Origin: Tenodera sinensis | Taxonomy: Eukaryota > Arthropoda > Insecta > Mantodea > Mantidae | Reading direction: 5' to 3' | Assembly (NCBI GenBank): GCA_030765045.1 | Contig: CM060969.1 | Location: 45,618,216 to 45,682,215, forward strand | Length of the DNA stretch: 64,000 nucleotides | In this document: positions 47,645 to 58,429 of the stretch, piece after piece | How positions within the stretch are numbered: position 1 is the first letter of the stretch | Layout: each line of letters starts with the position of its first letter | Notes under the pieces: generated by a model | Seen by the model: the letters and a program-made list of their open reading frames with translations, nothing else | Databases searched by the model: none | Told to the model about the DNA's origin: nothing | Made by a program: the position numbers and the translations under genes

Positions 47645-48156
47645 TACGGGGTTGTCCACAGAGATGTTACCACTAAGATAGAATTGGCTTTTATTTAAGT
47701 AACATAATAACAGACTATGTACACATGTCAGTAGATCTTTTAGCATACTTGTGTTCTTTCACTGTTCTCCATAGCCAAAAATCACATGTCAAATCCGGTG
47801 TGCTGGCCCAGTCATAGGTCCACCTCTTTCAATCCAGAGTGTACCAAATTTTCATCATGTCGACAATCTCCATAAACGAAGAGAGTACAACAGAGGATTG
47901 TCCGTATTTCAAATGATGTAACTGTGCGGAAATTATTGATCTGGTAGAATACTTTTAGAAAAATATGGTTTATTCACTTTTCTGCGGAAATGTGTGAACA
48001 AGCTATGTCCTGTGTAGTGCAAAGACTATACATGCATTGGAAACAAACTAGCTAAGGTAGAAATAGTGCATTAGCTTCTTGTGGACTTGTATTATTATGT
48101 TATTCAAATAAAAGTCAGTCCCATCAAAGTAGTAAAATCTTTTTGAACATCCTGTA
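47645..48156 (-). mobile_element. mariner-type DNA transposon remnant with ~70-bp terminal inverted repeats
   Basis: The left end TACGGGGTTGTCCACAGAGA and the reverse complement of the right end TACAGGATGTTCAAAAAGAT align. The similarity continues inward for about 70 bp, including CTTTTATTT-A-TAACATAATAA on both arms (47687-47709 and 48090-48114). TA dinucleotides lie at both ends. On the minus strand, near 47750-47860, broken frames give an 'RW-x-x-DWAS-PDLTCDFWLW' pattern. This is the region around the last catalytic Asp of IS630/Tc1/mariner transposases (family pattern SPDLxPxDFxLW). At 512 bp it lacks most of the transposase gene and must be non-autonomous. Confidence 0.65.
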
Positions 48157-48224
48157 CATATATACATACGTATACATGTAAAACGCCTAAGTGACATCAG
48201 TAAAACGGTGAGAGGAGTGAGTGG

Positions 48225-48342
48225 GTGAGTGAGTGAGTGAGTGAGTGAGTGAGTGAGTGAGTGAGTGAGTGAGTGAGTGAGTGAGTGAGTGAGTGAGTGA
48301 GTGAGTGAGTGAGTGAGTGAGTGAGTGAGTGAGTGAGTGAGT
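48225..48342. repeat. (GTGA)n tetranucleotide array
   Basis: About 29 GTGA units. A THSL-repeat frame on the minus strand arises only from this array. Confidence 0.95.
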
Positions 48343-48409
48343 GGAGTTTAAAGGCCCGTCGACAGCTGAGTCATTTGAGCCCGAGTAAGGAGAAGAGGAA
48401 GTCTTGCTA

Positions 48410-49214
48410 GTGTACATAAAAAATCTGATGCGTTGCATTCATATGACTCTCTTGTCTTGTACTATTCTCACAAACTCTTACTCCTTTATCTTGTTCATGT
48501 TAGTTGAGATAAATACATGCAGGAATTATCTTACTGCTGATTTCCTTAGAGGTGCAAGGGGAATATGGGATTACAGTAGGCTTTGAGCGTTTTCTTTCCA
48601 CGGCGAACAGATAAAACAATGAATAACGACCTTCCATTTGAGAAAAGTATAAGTATTGCAAAACTCGCACAAATAATAAGGAATATCTCCGAAATGGTTC
48701 ACACCACAAAAAAGTGCATTTGAACGTAAGTTGTGTATTTTAGCGAGATCTACATTTTTTGTACAGTAAGATTAAGTTTACCTCTGACGGTTTCCCACTT
48801 GTCAAAGTCATCAATAGCAAATAGGACCACATGGGCTCTAGCCAGAAAACTCAAAATATACATTTAACTTTCCATAAAAAATCTTAAACATGTGACATTT
48901 TAATAAAAATTGTTGTAGCAATTTTTGAGGAAATAAACATTTTCGATAAATGTTCCATGTGCAGGATAGTTTAGGGTGAAGAAAGTTTCTTCAAAATATC
49001 CTTATAAGATATTAAACTTAAACAATGACTTTGTTTTAACCAGCTTTTCATTTTTGAGTTCACGCAGGCATAAACACACTCACGGACCTTTATGTAAACC
49101 TGCATGTTTTGATTCAGGAGGCATGAAAACATATACTTCCGGAGAAATCTCGAAATCGAAATTGTGGGTCGAATGTAACACTTCCATTTCTTACTATTCG
49201 CAGTAGAGAAAGTA
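48410..49214 (+). repeat. ~820-bp dispersed repeat, full-length plus copy
   Basis: It starts at acataaaaaatctgatgcgt and ends at cgcagtagagaaagtaaaca (49199-49218). It is nearly colinear with 41019-41829. It begins about 70 bp after the GTGA array. Confidence 0.9.
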
Positions 49215-49215
49215 A

Positions 49216-50284
49216 ACATTAATATCAATTCTCTGGTAGTATTCATAGCTTCTAAATTTTCTATTTCTTACATGCATCTTCAATCTTGTTGTTAATTTTA
49301 AATAACATCCCTCTCGTGCCGTAGGCAGATGAAATGACGCATCAGGGCAATGGTTACTGAAACAAACGCATGATGTAACTGAATTCATGCAGAACACGAA
49401 TGTCTGAGCGTGGGAGTAGCAAACGCACCGAGCTGTTTAGAAAACCGATACAGGAATACCACCCACCAGTTTTCACCCACGGCCACTTGTTCAAAGGGAA
49501 TGCATATGTGATGCGTTTCCTTAAAGCGACGCTACACCCAAATCCCTAGAAAGCAATGTCAACAATCTTGTGAGAATTCAAGGATACTCTTCGCAGAACA
49601 GAGACCATAGGCGTAGGCGCAGAATACCACTATAAACAATAGTTTTCTCCTTTCACTCACCGCAGCCCGCTTATTGCATTATCAACGTTAAGTTAATTCG
49701 CTTGAAGGCAATGTACATTTGAAATAAAATCCTCTGTTTTTTCTGATTGGTTTAACTTTTTTACAATATACTTAAAACATAAGACATAATGCACACAAAG
49801 GTGTTACGAGTACTTCAAACCGTTGTTAAGATATTCACTGTTGTATTCCTAGGTACTCACTGTTAATATGCTAATGTAAAATGCTCATTGGACCAAAAAC
49901 TTATTGGCTAAACATTTTCAGTATGCTTCAGCAATTACGGATTTAAAAGGTTTTGTGCCCTAGTTTTAAAATATGAAATACCTCAGCAAAAGTATTCAAC
50001 GCTATTCTTTGTCTTATTCGTACAGGGCCAACTAAAATAATCAGTTGTGGCTTTAAATACTCGTATGTAATACTACAGAAAACAATCATGTAGCATAAAA
50101 CTAAATTAGTGTAATAAAAATATAAAGAACAAAAACTGAAATCTTCTAACGTTTAATAGCAAACTCACAGCTAATACTAAGGTAAGTGAAGTGTTTGGTC
50201 TCTAAACATTTATTAAGATTTGTGCTGCTTCACTGTTATCAGCTTCAGTTGTATATTTTATTTATTAGCAAATTTAAGTAATGC
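49216..50284. other. spacer
   Basis: A GC-balanced patch at 49400-49680 has no recognised content; the rest is AT-rich. Confidence 0.35.
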
Positions 50285-50292
50285 ATAATGAC
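50285..50292. repeat. 8-bp target-site duplication ATAATGAC (left)
   Basis: Identical to 52619-52626. Eight-base duplications are the hallmark of hAT insertions. Confidence 0.9.
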
Positions 50293-50455
50293 TAGTGCTA
50301 GGAAGTTCATTCATTTGCATGTTTTTTTGTAGGGGTTAAACATGTATGCTTTTACATTATGTGTACGAATTATGGAATTCTCAGTTATTTGGACGTGATT
50401 TTATGGTGCATATAACTGCATATTTTCTTGATTTTCATAAACGCATAATTCAATA

Positions 50456-50695
50456 TTATAGTCGTTATATTGCATATTTTAACGATTTTTATGGGTTTTT
50501 ATTATTTTTTTTACATCTGAGCAATATTTTTCATTTTGGTAGTGTTACATGATGCAACTCACGAATATTTCAATATTATAGTCCCTATATTGCATATTTA
50601 AATGATTTTTATGGTTTTTTAAAATTATGTTTTCCATCTGAATAAAATGTTTCAAATTGATAGTATTGCACATGGATGCAACTCGCGAGGTGGCG
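50456..50695. repeat. ~120-bp tandem duplication in the hAT left end
   Basis: The unit starting aatattatagtcgttatatt (50452) is repeated from aatattatagtccctatatt (50571). Both contain tattgcatattt, gatttttatgg, catctga and gatgcaactc in the same order. The copies have diverged by many substitutions, so the duplication is old. Confidence 0.75.
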
Positions 50696-52480
50696 AGAAC
50701 TAATGCTGAGGCATGTTGTCATGCAGTGAGTCCCCTGTTTCCATCCTTTCACTATATGTACACATGTGCGTAGAGAATAATCTGTGCGTTATCTGCGAGG
50801 TTTATGTTAACAAAGATAAAAGGCAGGTCAACTTTTTGAGTACCACGATTATAGCAACGCTTACCTCCCCACCAGTAGTTGTGCCGTGGTCTTCAAACGT
50901 AACTGTTGTGAACTGATTCCCACCAAATTAAATTAGGCGTATAAAATGTTAAAAAGCTCTTCAAGTGCCGAAAATAAAACCAACGTCGAATGCTAGATTA
51001 ATTAGTTTACAGAAAGAGTTTTCGGGTGATTTAATATCTACAGATAATAGGGTACTGTTTTGTGGAGGTGTGAGAAAAATATAGGGAATGAGAAAAGATT
51101 TCAAATAGTTCAGCACATAAACACAGCAAAAACATAAGGAGAATTTAATCAGAAAACTCGCAAACAAATAACCTGTTCAAAAACAGCTAGTAGAGTATTT
51201 AGGAAGTAGCTTACTGAATTTTCCCATGATTTGTGCCAAGCATTTTTAGCCACTGATATTCCCTTGTTCAAAATTAATAATCCGACATAAAAAACTTTCT
51301 TGCCAGGTAAACTCGACAACATGTGCCTGAAAAAATACAGTGCGTAAGACTTGTGTAGGACACTGTTACAATAACGTATTGTCAAATATAGGAAATGAAC
51401 TAGCGGATCAGTTTGTGTGGTTGTCTGTTGATGAAACCCCTAATTCTGAGCACCGTTCTACTGCTAATATAATCGTGGGTGCTTTAAATAATGAACAAAA
51501 GACTACACCTTATCTTCTTAATGTGTGCGAATTGTCGGTCACTGACAATGTAATTGTGACCCAGTTTGTGATGGACTCTTTGAAATTACTATGGCCATGT
51601 GGAATCAAATACGAACTGTTACTTTTGTTACTGATACTGGTCCTTATATGGTAAAATCAGGACTTAATTCATATAACTTGTTTGGCACATGCTCTTCATC
51701 GCATTTCTGAGACAATACGTGATTCATTCCCATTGGCGGATAGATTTGTGTCCACTACAAAGAGATATTTTGTTAAATTGCCTAAAAGAGTTAAGTTTTT
51801 TAGATCAACAGCACCTAATATCTGACTTCCTGCTGCACCAGTGTTAACTCGAAGGGGAACATTGGTCGATGCAGTTTTATATTATGCTGAGCACATAGAA
51901 ATAGTCGAAGAGGTTGTTAATTCATTGGAGTCGAAAGATGCTTCATCAATAGAAACTGTGCAAAATATTCTGTCAGGCAGTGGGTTAAAAGAGGATCTTA
52001 GTTTCATATATGCCCATTTTTCTTTCTTAAAAACAGCCATAACGGCATTGGAAGCTGTAGGATCTCATTTGTATGAATCACTGTCTTGAAAAAACAATAT
52101 GTGATCTAAGTTCCGTTCCTGTTAGCATAGGACAAAAGTGAAAGAGAAAGTGAATTATGTAATTTCAAAAAATTCTGGTTATAAACAGGTGTGCGATATT
52201 CGAGACGTCCTCGAAAGAACACCGTCTGTCACACCAAGAGACTTGACTCTCTCTGTGAAGCAGTTAACATCATTTAAATATGCCCCGATAACATCTTGTG
52301 ACGTGGAGAGAAGTTATTCACGTTACAAAACTGTTTTGCGAGACAACAGACGATGTTTTACGGTTGAAAATTTGTGCAAAGTGTTGGTTGTGAACTGCAA
52401 TTTAGCAGTTAATACTAGCAGCGGGACCACTTCTGCTTCAACCTCTAAGGGACAAGGTAACTTCATTTATTATTTATACT
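50650..52480 (+). pseudogene. hAT transposase pseudogene (CGGBP1-like / DUF659-type)
   Basis: Several plus-strand frames joined by frameshifts and stops give a hAT transposase. A weak N-terminal part lies at 50.65-51.2 kb. FLATDIPLFKINNPT comes near 51240, then LADQFVWLSVDETPNSEHRS (about 51400-51455), which holds the first catalytic region. LTRRGTLVDAVLYYAEHIEI follows (about 51845-51905), corresponding to the LTRWGTW motif of hAT enzymes, here with W to R. The C-terminal dimerisation region has ITSCDVERSYSRYKTVLRDN (about 52285-52345). Stops occur at about 51652, 51823 and 52087. It cannot make active transposase. Confidence 0.8.
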
Positions 52481-52618
52481 AACTCATCTTGTCTACTGCA
52501 AAGGGACATTAATTATTTTAATCAAATAGTGCATATTTCTTGGCATATTTTCAGGTTTTTAAGAGCATATTTGCATGCATATTTCAGTGTATTTTAGGGC
52601 ATGAACTTCCGAACCCTA

Positions 52619-52626
52619 ATAATGAC
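52619..52626. repeat. 8-bp target-site duplication ATAATGAC (right)
   Basis: Exact partner of 50285-50292. Confidence 0.9.
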
Positions 52627-53177
52627 AGTTCAATATAACATTACAATACTTAATGTGTTTCGTTCACATGACCTTCCCTACTCACTCTTCTTCAAACTCT
52701 TCTCCCTTCCACATCCAACCTTTCTTATCTTATCACAGCTGGTTCTGAAATGTGCATATCTGCCAAAAACTCAACATTTTCTCTTTTGCCTTTTGATGCC
52801 ACTGTACTATTAAATTGTGATTATGCTAATTAATGTCAAATTTTTATTTATAATGACGCTAATTACATATAACTTTTTACCAATTACTTTAAACTGATTT
52901 AAACATTTTTAATTATCTTCAATTCAAAAATAATACACCTTTATCATCTTTATGTTCTTTTTATTATGACTTAATTATGGCACACGAGTATTTTTACTTT
53001 CTTTGCTATATTATAGCGGAGGTTTATGAGCTATAAGAATGATAATCTAAAACCAGTAATGAATTATTTTAAAAGCGTTAAGACAAGATTTTAGCTTATC
53101 TTCATTACGAGTGTTACTAAAAATTAATTTATTTGTTATGTCCACGACGGAAATAAATTGTTTTCAGAAGATAAATA
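52627..53177. other. AT-rich spacer
   Basis: Nothing recognised. Confidence 0.4.
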
Positions 53178-53706
53178 CAATCTGACCGAGCGACACGCAT
53201 TCGGGAGGTACCGGGTTCGATCCCCGTCGACCCACCACTCTGACTTGCATTTTTCCGTGGTGTCCCCTTGTCACAAGGCGAAAGCTGGGATGGATTCTCT
53301 TCTCCATGGATTTCTTCCCCTTCATTTCTACTTTCCCTCCCTTGTCATCTTTCGGGTTTGGTTGGTAGCGCGGTATGTTCCGAGGGATGCAAACAGACGG
53401 CACAGATGCTTCCGCTCTGGAAATCCTTCCCTGGCCCTTCTTCTGGGCCACTACGGTCGCCTCGTCGCCCTCTCCCTGGGTGGGAGAAACACTTGGTTGT
53501 GCGCCAGGTGTAACTGATAGGGACTTCTGTGCGTCTCTGAACTTCGATGACTTCGTTCTCTGACCACCCTACGCTCTCACTACGACTCCTCCGTTCCCCC
53601 TGGGGGTGAGGTAGTAACCCGCAAGAGATCTATGTCGGGGTAGCGGTAGGTCGAGATGCCACACCGCCCCCTACTCCGTTCCTATACACATACAAGTGCA
53701 ATCTGA
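53178..53706 (+). mobile_element. tRNA-derived SINE (S2-related), 8-bp flanking repeat
   Basis: The element occupies about 53186-53698. It begins CCGAGCGACACGC and has a perfect-looking B box GGGTTCGATCCCC (53214-53226). Its A-box segment seems deleted when compared with the head at 38.4 kb. The body is GC-rich. CAATCTGA flanks it at 53178-53185 and 53699-53706. Short for a SINE target-site duplication, so the boundary call is moderate. Confidence 0.65.
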
Positions 53707-55260
53707 TACCATTTAAGGATTTTGTTCACAACGAAACGAATTATATTATAACAACGAAATAACCCAAGTTTACCATAATTGTAATGATGAACGTTTCCCC
53801 AGTATGCACATAAATAAAATCTGAATTCTTTTTCAAATTCTTCATTACAGGGAACCCAATCTAATAATAATGACCCTGGTTATTTTAAATGAGTTTTCAA
53901 CGTTCCGAATCTGAATGCTATCAAAGACAAATGTAAAGTGCAAAGCATTGGTCACTAATTATTAAAACTCTTCGTTAAAGCATATGTAAATCTCAGAGGC
54001 TAAATGCATCCTTCAGTGAGACGTTCTGAAGAGTGGTTTACATAATTTCAAACATCCAACAATTTCTATACGTTTTCAAATAATTTCGCTTTCAACTTTT
54101 ATAAAATGGAAACGTAAATAAGAAAGCAATAACGTACGAGATATAGAGTTTGATTTCGTCACGTTTTTCGTCAAACTAATATAATAAAATCGCTAATTTG
54201 TCATAAAATGCTTCAATGAGTCCTAACTGTTCAACTAAATTCACATATTTTAAAGACCTACCTTTCTTATCATTAGATATTTAGTTCAGTAATATCCAAG
54301 GCTCTTCTTAACCATTAAACAATTGGCAATTTTTTACTCTGCTTTCTATAGGTAAGTATTATTGGTCCACCTTTTCAAAATAACATTTATAATAACCCTT
54401 AAAAGGAAATAACACTTCAATACATATTTCTAACACAATAAAACTACTTTCATTCAAGCACTATATTCATGCAGGATTGTTAAGAACCACACTTAATAGC
54501 AACATAAATAGCACAATTATAACAAGTAGCTAATGCATGTAAAACAAATTACTAAATACCTAAAGACACCGAATAAATTCTTACAAATATTTTTAAGATT
54601 AAGTGTTTGGTGGAAACGGTATACTGTATTTTTAAATTAAAGATATGAAGTACCCGATATATCTAGGTAAAGAAACCAGTGAGGTAATGCTAATGTATAA
54701 CACATATGTGCTGTATATTATGTTATATAAAACTTAATTGTGCAATTGGTGATATTCGGACATAAAGAACTACGTATAATTTAGGGAGAGAGTTCAGCGG
54801 CGACATTGCGGTTTTTACAGCCCAGTCTGAGTTATCGTGCCATACTTACAGCAAATTCTTTGTTCCTGTAAGTACAGCTTCCAAAGTATCTTTTAACTTA
54901 CTAATGCTATAACTTTTAAGTGTTGGTGTCTTTATAGAGCCAAAATGACCCTCTCAACGGCAGATTTGAATGTGAAATCCAAGCATAGTATCACGAAGTT
55001 CATGACTGAACCAAATTGAGAAAAAGTAAGGAGCTAACATGACAGTTACCTTGGCATTCCGATCAACAAGCTCTGTGTCACAGAAAAAGACAATTTATTT
55101 CATTAAGCATACACTACTGACAATGACAGAACTTTTATGTACAGGTAAAGAATAATGCGGGGATGATCTGCTTCTTGGTCTCTAAAATACTGTTGTTTCT
55201 TTTATCTTGAGGTGTAATTTTGAATTTTGGAATTTTTGCTGGAGTTTTGCTGCATGTATT
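53707..55260. other. AT-rich spacer
   Basis: No recognised gene or repeat. Confidence 0.4.
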
Positions 55261-55272
55261 CAGTATCATGCC

Positions 55273-55824
55273 CTGCAACCAGCATTAATTGTTTATCACT
55301 GTGACACCGGCCGCGGCGGACAACACGGGATGGTAGGGGTCGAGCTACCTTACCCCACAGGTGGTGCGCGTATCAAAGGCACTCATGGTCAGGCTGCCTT
55401 GCGGTACTGTTGTGAGCACGTGGCAACAATCCGGGTGGCAGATCGAAAATGAATTTTCCGATTATTCGAGAAGCGTTCGGCAGCCAGCGTATTTGTAGAA
55501 GTTCAAGAAAGGTCCATATTACGTCATCCTCGCTATATAAGGAGGTGAGACAACGAAAGGAATGACTTAGTAGTTAAGTCACAGACATGAGTCGTCGGGA
55601 TTCAGTAAGTTTTTTAGTGTGCGTGTGTGTTTAGTGATTGTATCGTCAATGTCAGCTATTTGAGAGACAGAGAGAGAATGTGAAGAAAGACAGAACAGAG
55701 TGAGTGAAGCTTACGAGAAGAAAACAGTCGTGAAAGACTGTAGACTATGTTAACGTCAGTAAAAGAGAAGGAAAATAAAGTGAGAGAAAAGTAACTGGAC
55801 CGGATTTTTGTAGTTTTTGCTACA
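55273..55824 (+). mobile_element. probable LTR of a gypsy-like element (solo or truncated)
   Basis: A GC-rich start (TGTGACACCGGCCGC at 55301-55315) is followed by a TATA box TATATAA (55534-55540), an AATAAA signal (55774-55779) and an end TTTGCTACA (55816-55824). This is the order of LTR U3, R and U5. Its relation to 42.66-43.19 kb supports a repeated element. The exact 5' end is uncertain: it may be at TGTGACACC, or 27 bp earlier at TGCAACC. No primer-binding site or polyprotein frame follows. Confidence 0.45.
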
Positions 55825-55829
55825 ATGCC

Positions 55830-56019
55830 AACTATTCTGTTTTTATTATTTTTAATCTTGGACAGCACGTTAAGGTCCAGGTATCGTAACATAGTAATTT
55901 ATGACATTTAGTTGACGACTACGTGGGACTCGAATCAAGGATTGTCGCTTTTCTGAGCTGAACTGCTCTTACGAGATACCCGGAAACGCATTAAACTTGA
56001 ATTATATTGCCATACTGCC

Positions 56020-56026
<7 letters not shown>
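55830..56026. other. short spacer
   Basis: AT-rich, nothing recognised. Confidence 0.4.

Positions 56027-56072
<46 letters not shown>
56027..56072. repeat. (TA)n microsatellite
   Basis: About 23 TA units. Confidence 0.95.
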
Positions 56073-56075
<3 letters not shown>

Positions 56076-58429
56076 CGAGGCTCTGAGATTTCAAAATACG
56101 ATCCAACTTTCCAAATTTAATCACAATGAAAGAATAACGTTTTGTGAGACGTACTCAGAAATTCTAATCCGCGGTTTCACTTTTTTCTTGTAGTATACAT
56201 TTATTAAATTTCTTTTTCTTTAAGGCTCTTAAAAATATTGCGTTCTGAATTTATTCGGTGTTAGAATAGATGATAGGAAAAAAGGATTAAATACAAAGCA
56301 ATGCATACAGCTACCCTGAAGCCATAACCACATGTTTTTGTTGCAAATCAGTGAAAATAAAACATAGTAACAGGATACAATCAAGATAGAAAATGTAGAC
56401 TATAAGCCCAATATACGGACAGCAATTCTGTTCCTAATATGTATGAGCAAAGCTGTTAGTAGAAAATGCTGTCAATTCACAACAGGCATAGCACAAGGCG
56501 CAATAAATACGAAATGAATTAGTATGGTTATCATTATTGTTACTGGGCACATACTTCTTGTGCTATGTTTGTGAGGGGCAGTCCAGTTGAGAGCTGCCCT
56601 TGCCATCACGAACGCTGAAGTTTGTCGTGCCATCTAGCCCCGAGATAGCAGAACCTATAAACAAGATTTGCAAGCATCTTTCAAGTAATACTACAACCAA
56701 CAAAATATGCTCTTGGGACTGGTAAACTGTGTTTCTGGGTAGAGAATGAAGACAGTCTTTGTAGAGATACTTATCTGTGCAAAAAGTAGAGATATGGAAG
56801 TGTTATGTAATTATGTCACACCACAATAGCCTAATCACTATACTGGTTCATCTATATATCGTGTCTCCGTAGACGAGACGAAGTTCGCTCTGTAACATGA
56901 TCAGCGTTTTTGTGTAGGAGTAGTGGTAGGAGTTCCGTCAGCTTCGATAGCCGCTTATTCAATGTCTCCCAACAGAGTCTGTATAGAGTTTCAGTTGGAA
57001 CAGTGAAGTGAGAGTAGTGATAAACAATTGCTTAATTATTCTATTCCACAACGACTGTTTATTTATGATTCTATCCATACTTTCTTGCGCTTCAAGGTTA
57101 GCTGAGGACTGTGACCATTGTCTGTGACAGCCACGGGGAAACTAAGGGGAGGAATAGATAAGAGTTCACACACTCCAATTTTTGCCAATCAGATTGAGTG
57201 TTGACTACTTGAGGAAGTCGACATGCTGTGTTTACCTGCGTCTAGGGACATGCAACACTAATGATGGCATGACACTGTACTGAACGTGCCTACATAATTC
57301 GAAACTTAACCTAAAATACTAGTTATATCAACTAAACGAAATGTTCACGCTCCCAAGGCATGTTGACTTTGTACACGCCAGATACTATAACCCACTCTGC
57401 CCACAGCTCACCAGAAAATGTAAAGGGAGTGAACGGGTGGCAAAGTCAACAGAGCGCGCACAGGCACATAGTCATCGTGCATGGTCCACACACTCTTAGA
57501 CGAATTTAAGGATATCATTTTTCAAAACAATTTCATAAAAATATGCCTCAACATACTGGAAACGAAGGCAAGCAGTTCCAGCGCATTTAGTGAGCGCATG
57601 ACTTTTGAAGTGCATTTCAATTTATTAGACAGGACTCTATGTAGCTAAACAGAGGGCGCTCGTATTAACAGAGAGGCGGGAAGTGAGAAGCGATCACTTG
57701 ATCGGGACACCACCTCAGCTGCATAAAGACACGATATATGGATGATCCTATATTATAGATTAACCTCCTACTATACTAAGGGCAACTCCTTAACTGCTTT
57801 ATCTTTCGCATTTTCTTATTCTAATTAGGCTTCTATAACATCAATTACTGATACGTTTACACTTTTTTAGTGAAAGCAAAATGTATAAGAGATACCTTAA
57901 GAAAGAAGAATTGTAAATTGCTGTAGTAGCCTGATTCAAGCTTATGGTAGTTAGATGTTGCAGAAACATTCTTAGTATCAGCACCATTCTTAAGCTTCGG
58001 AGAAATATAAGGATCACTTCAAGGAATATTTGGAAGTAACCGGCCGAAGTAAAAAATCTTTTGGCGGACGAGAGATTGCTGACGCCAGAGGCTAGACGAC
58101 CTTCAACTTTAACAGCTCAGTCACTATCTTGGAGCCTGCAAGATGTTTCAGATGTGGTAATGTCATGATACTGCTAGAGACTTCAATTAAACGTTGGGTC
58201 GTACTCCACACATCCGCAGAAGCACCACATTTTTCAGAGCATCAGGTAGAGAGACGAATTGCCGTACATGGATAATGAGAGGCCAACTCCATTCTTTAAC
58301 AAAATATACAATTTCGGATTTTCTGACGGCGTCTTCATGTACAAATTTGTCACAGATCGAACTGGTTGATGTCTGCTAGAAGATTTCTGTATATCGGACT
58401 GATATTGTGAAGCTAACTCGTGCACATCA
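56073..58429. other. unrecognised sequence
   Basis: No convincing exon. A hairpin-like pair GGGGCAGTCCAGTTGAGAGC / GCTGCCC (56575-56600) and an inverted pair TGTTGACTTTG / CAAAGTCAACA (57361-57371 and 57441-57451) were noticed. The GC-balanced stretch 57100-57720 might hold diverged repeats. Confidence 0.3.

Larger units (their letters stand above)
50293..52618 (+). mobile_element. hAT DNA transposon, 2,326 bp, decayed transposase
   Basis: The left end TAGTGCTAGGAAGTTCAT (50293-50310) and the reverse complement of the right end TAGGGTTCGGAAGTTCAT (52601-52618) match at 15 of 18 positions. ATAATGAC flanks the element on both sides. Both subterminal regions carry several copies of GCATATTT or close variants (50410-50600 on the left, 52527-52590 on the right), as expected for hAT transposase binding sites. 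The interior encodes a broken hAT transposase of the type related to CGGBP1-like proteins. The perfect flanking duplication means the ends are intact even though the gene is not. Confidence 0.9.

Noticed and set aside
48187..48438. THSL-repeat protein on the minus strand
   Set aside because: Product of the GTGA array.
48470..48586. A conserved small protein (MLVEINTCRNYL... type) in the dispersed repeat
   Set aside because: Similar frames occur at 8.99, 41.1 and 48.5 kb, but the DNA is equally conserved outside the frame, so there is no sign of protein-level selection.
50329..50350. Alternative hAT left end at TAGGGGTTAAACATG
   Set aside because: The pairing with the right end is poorer and no 8-bp duplication exists there, whereas 50293 gives both.
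55268..55272. ATGCC as target-site duplication of the 55-kb LTR
   Set aside because: The left copy is separated by one base from a TG start, and a 5-bp duplication is unusual for gypsy; kept as a note only.
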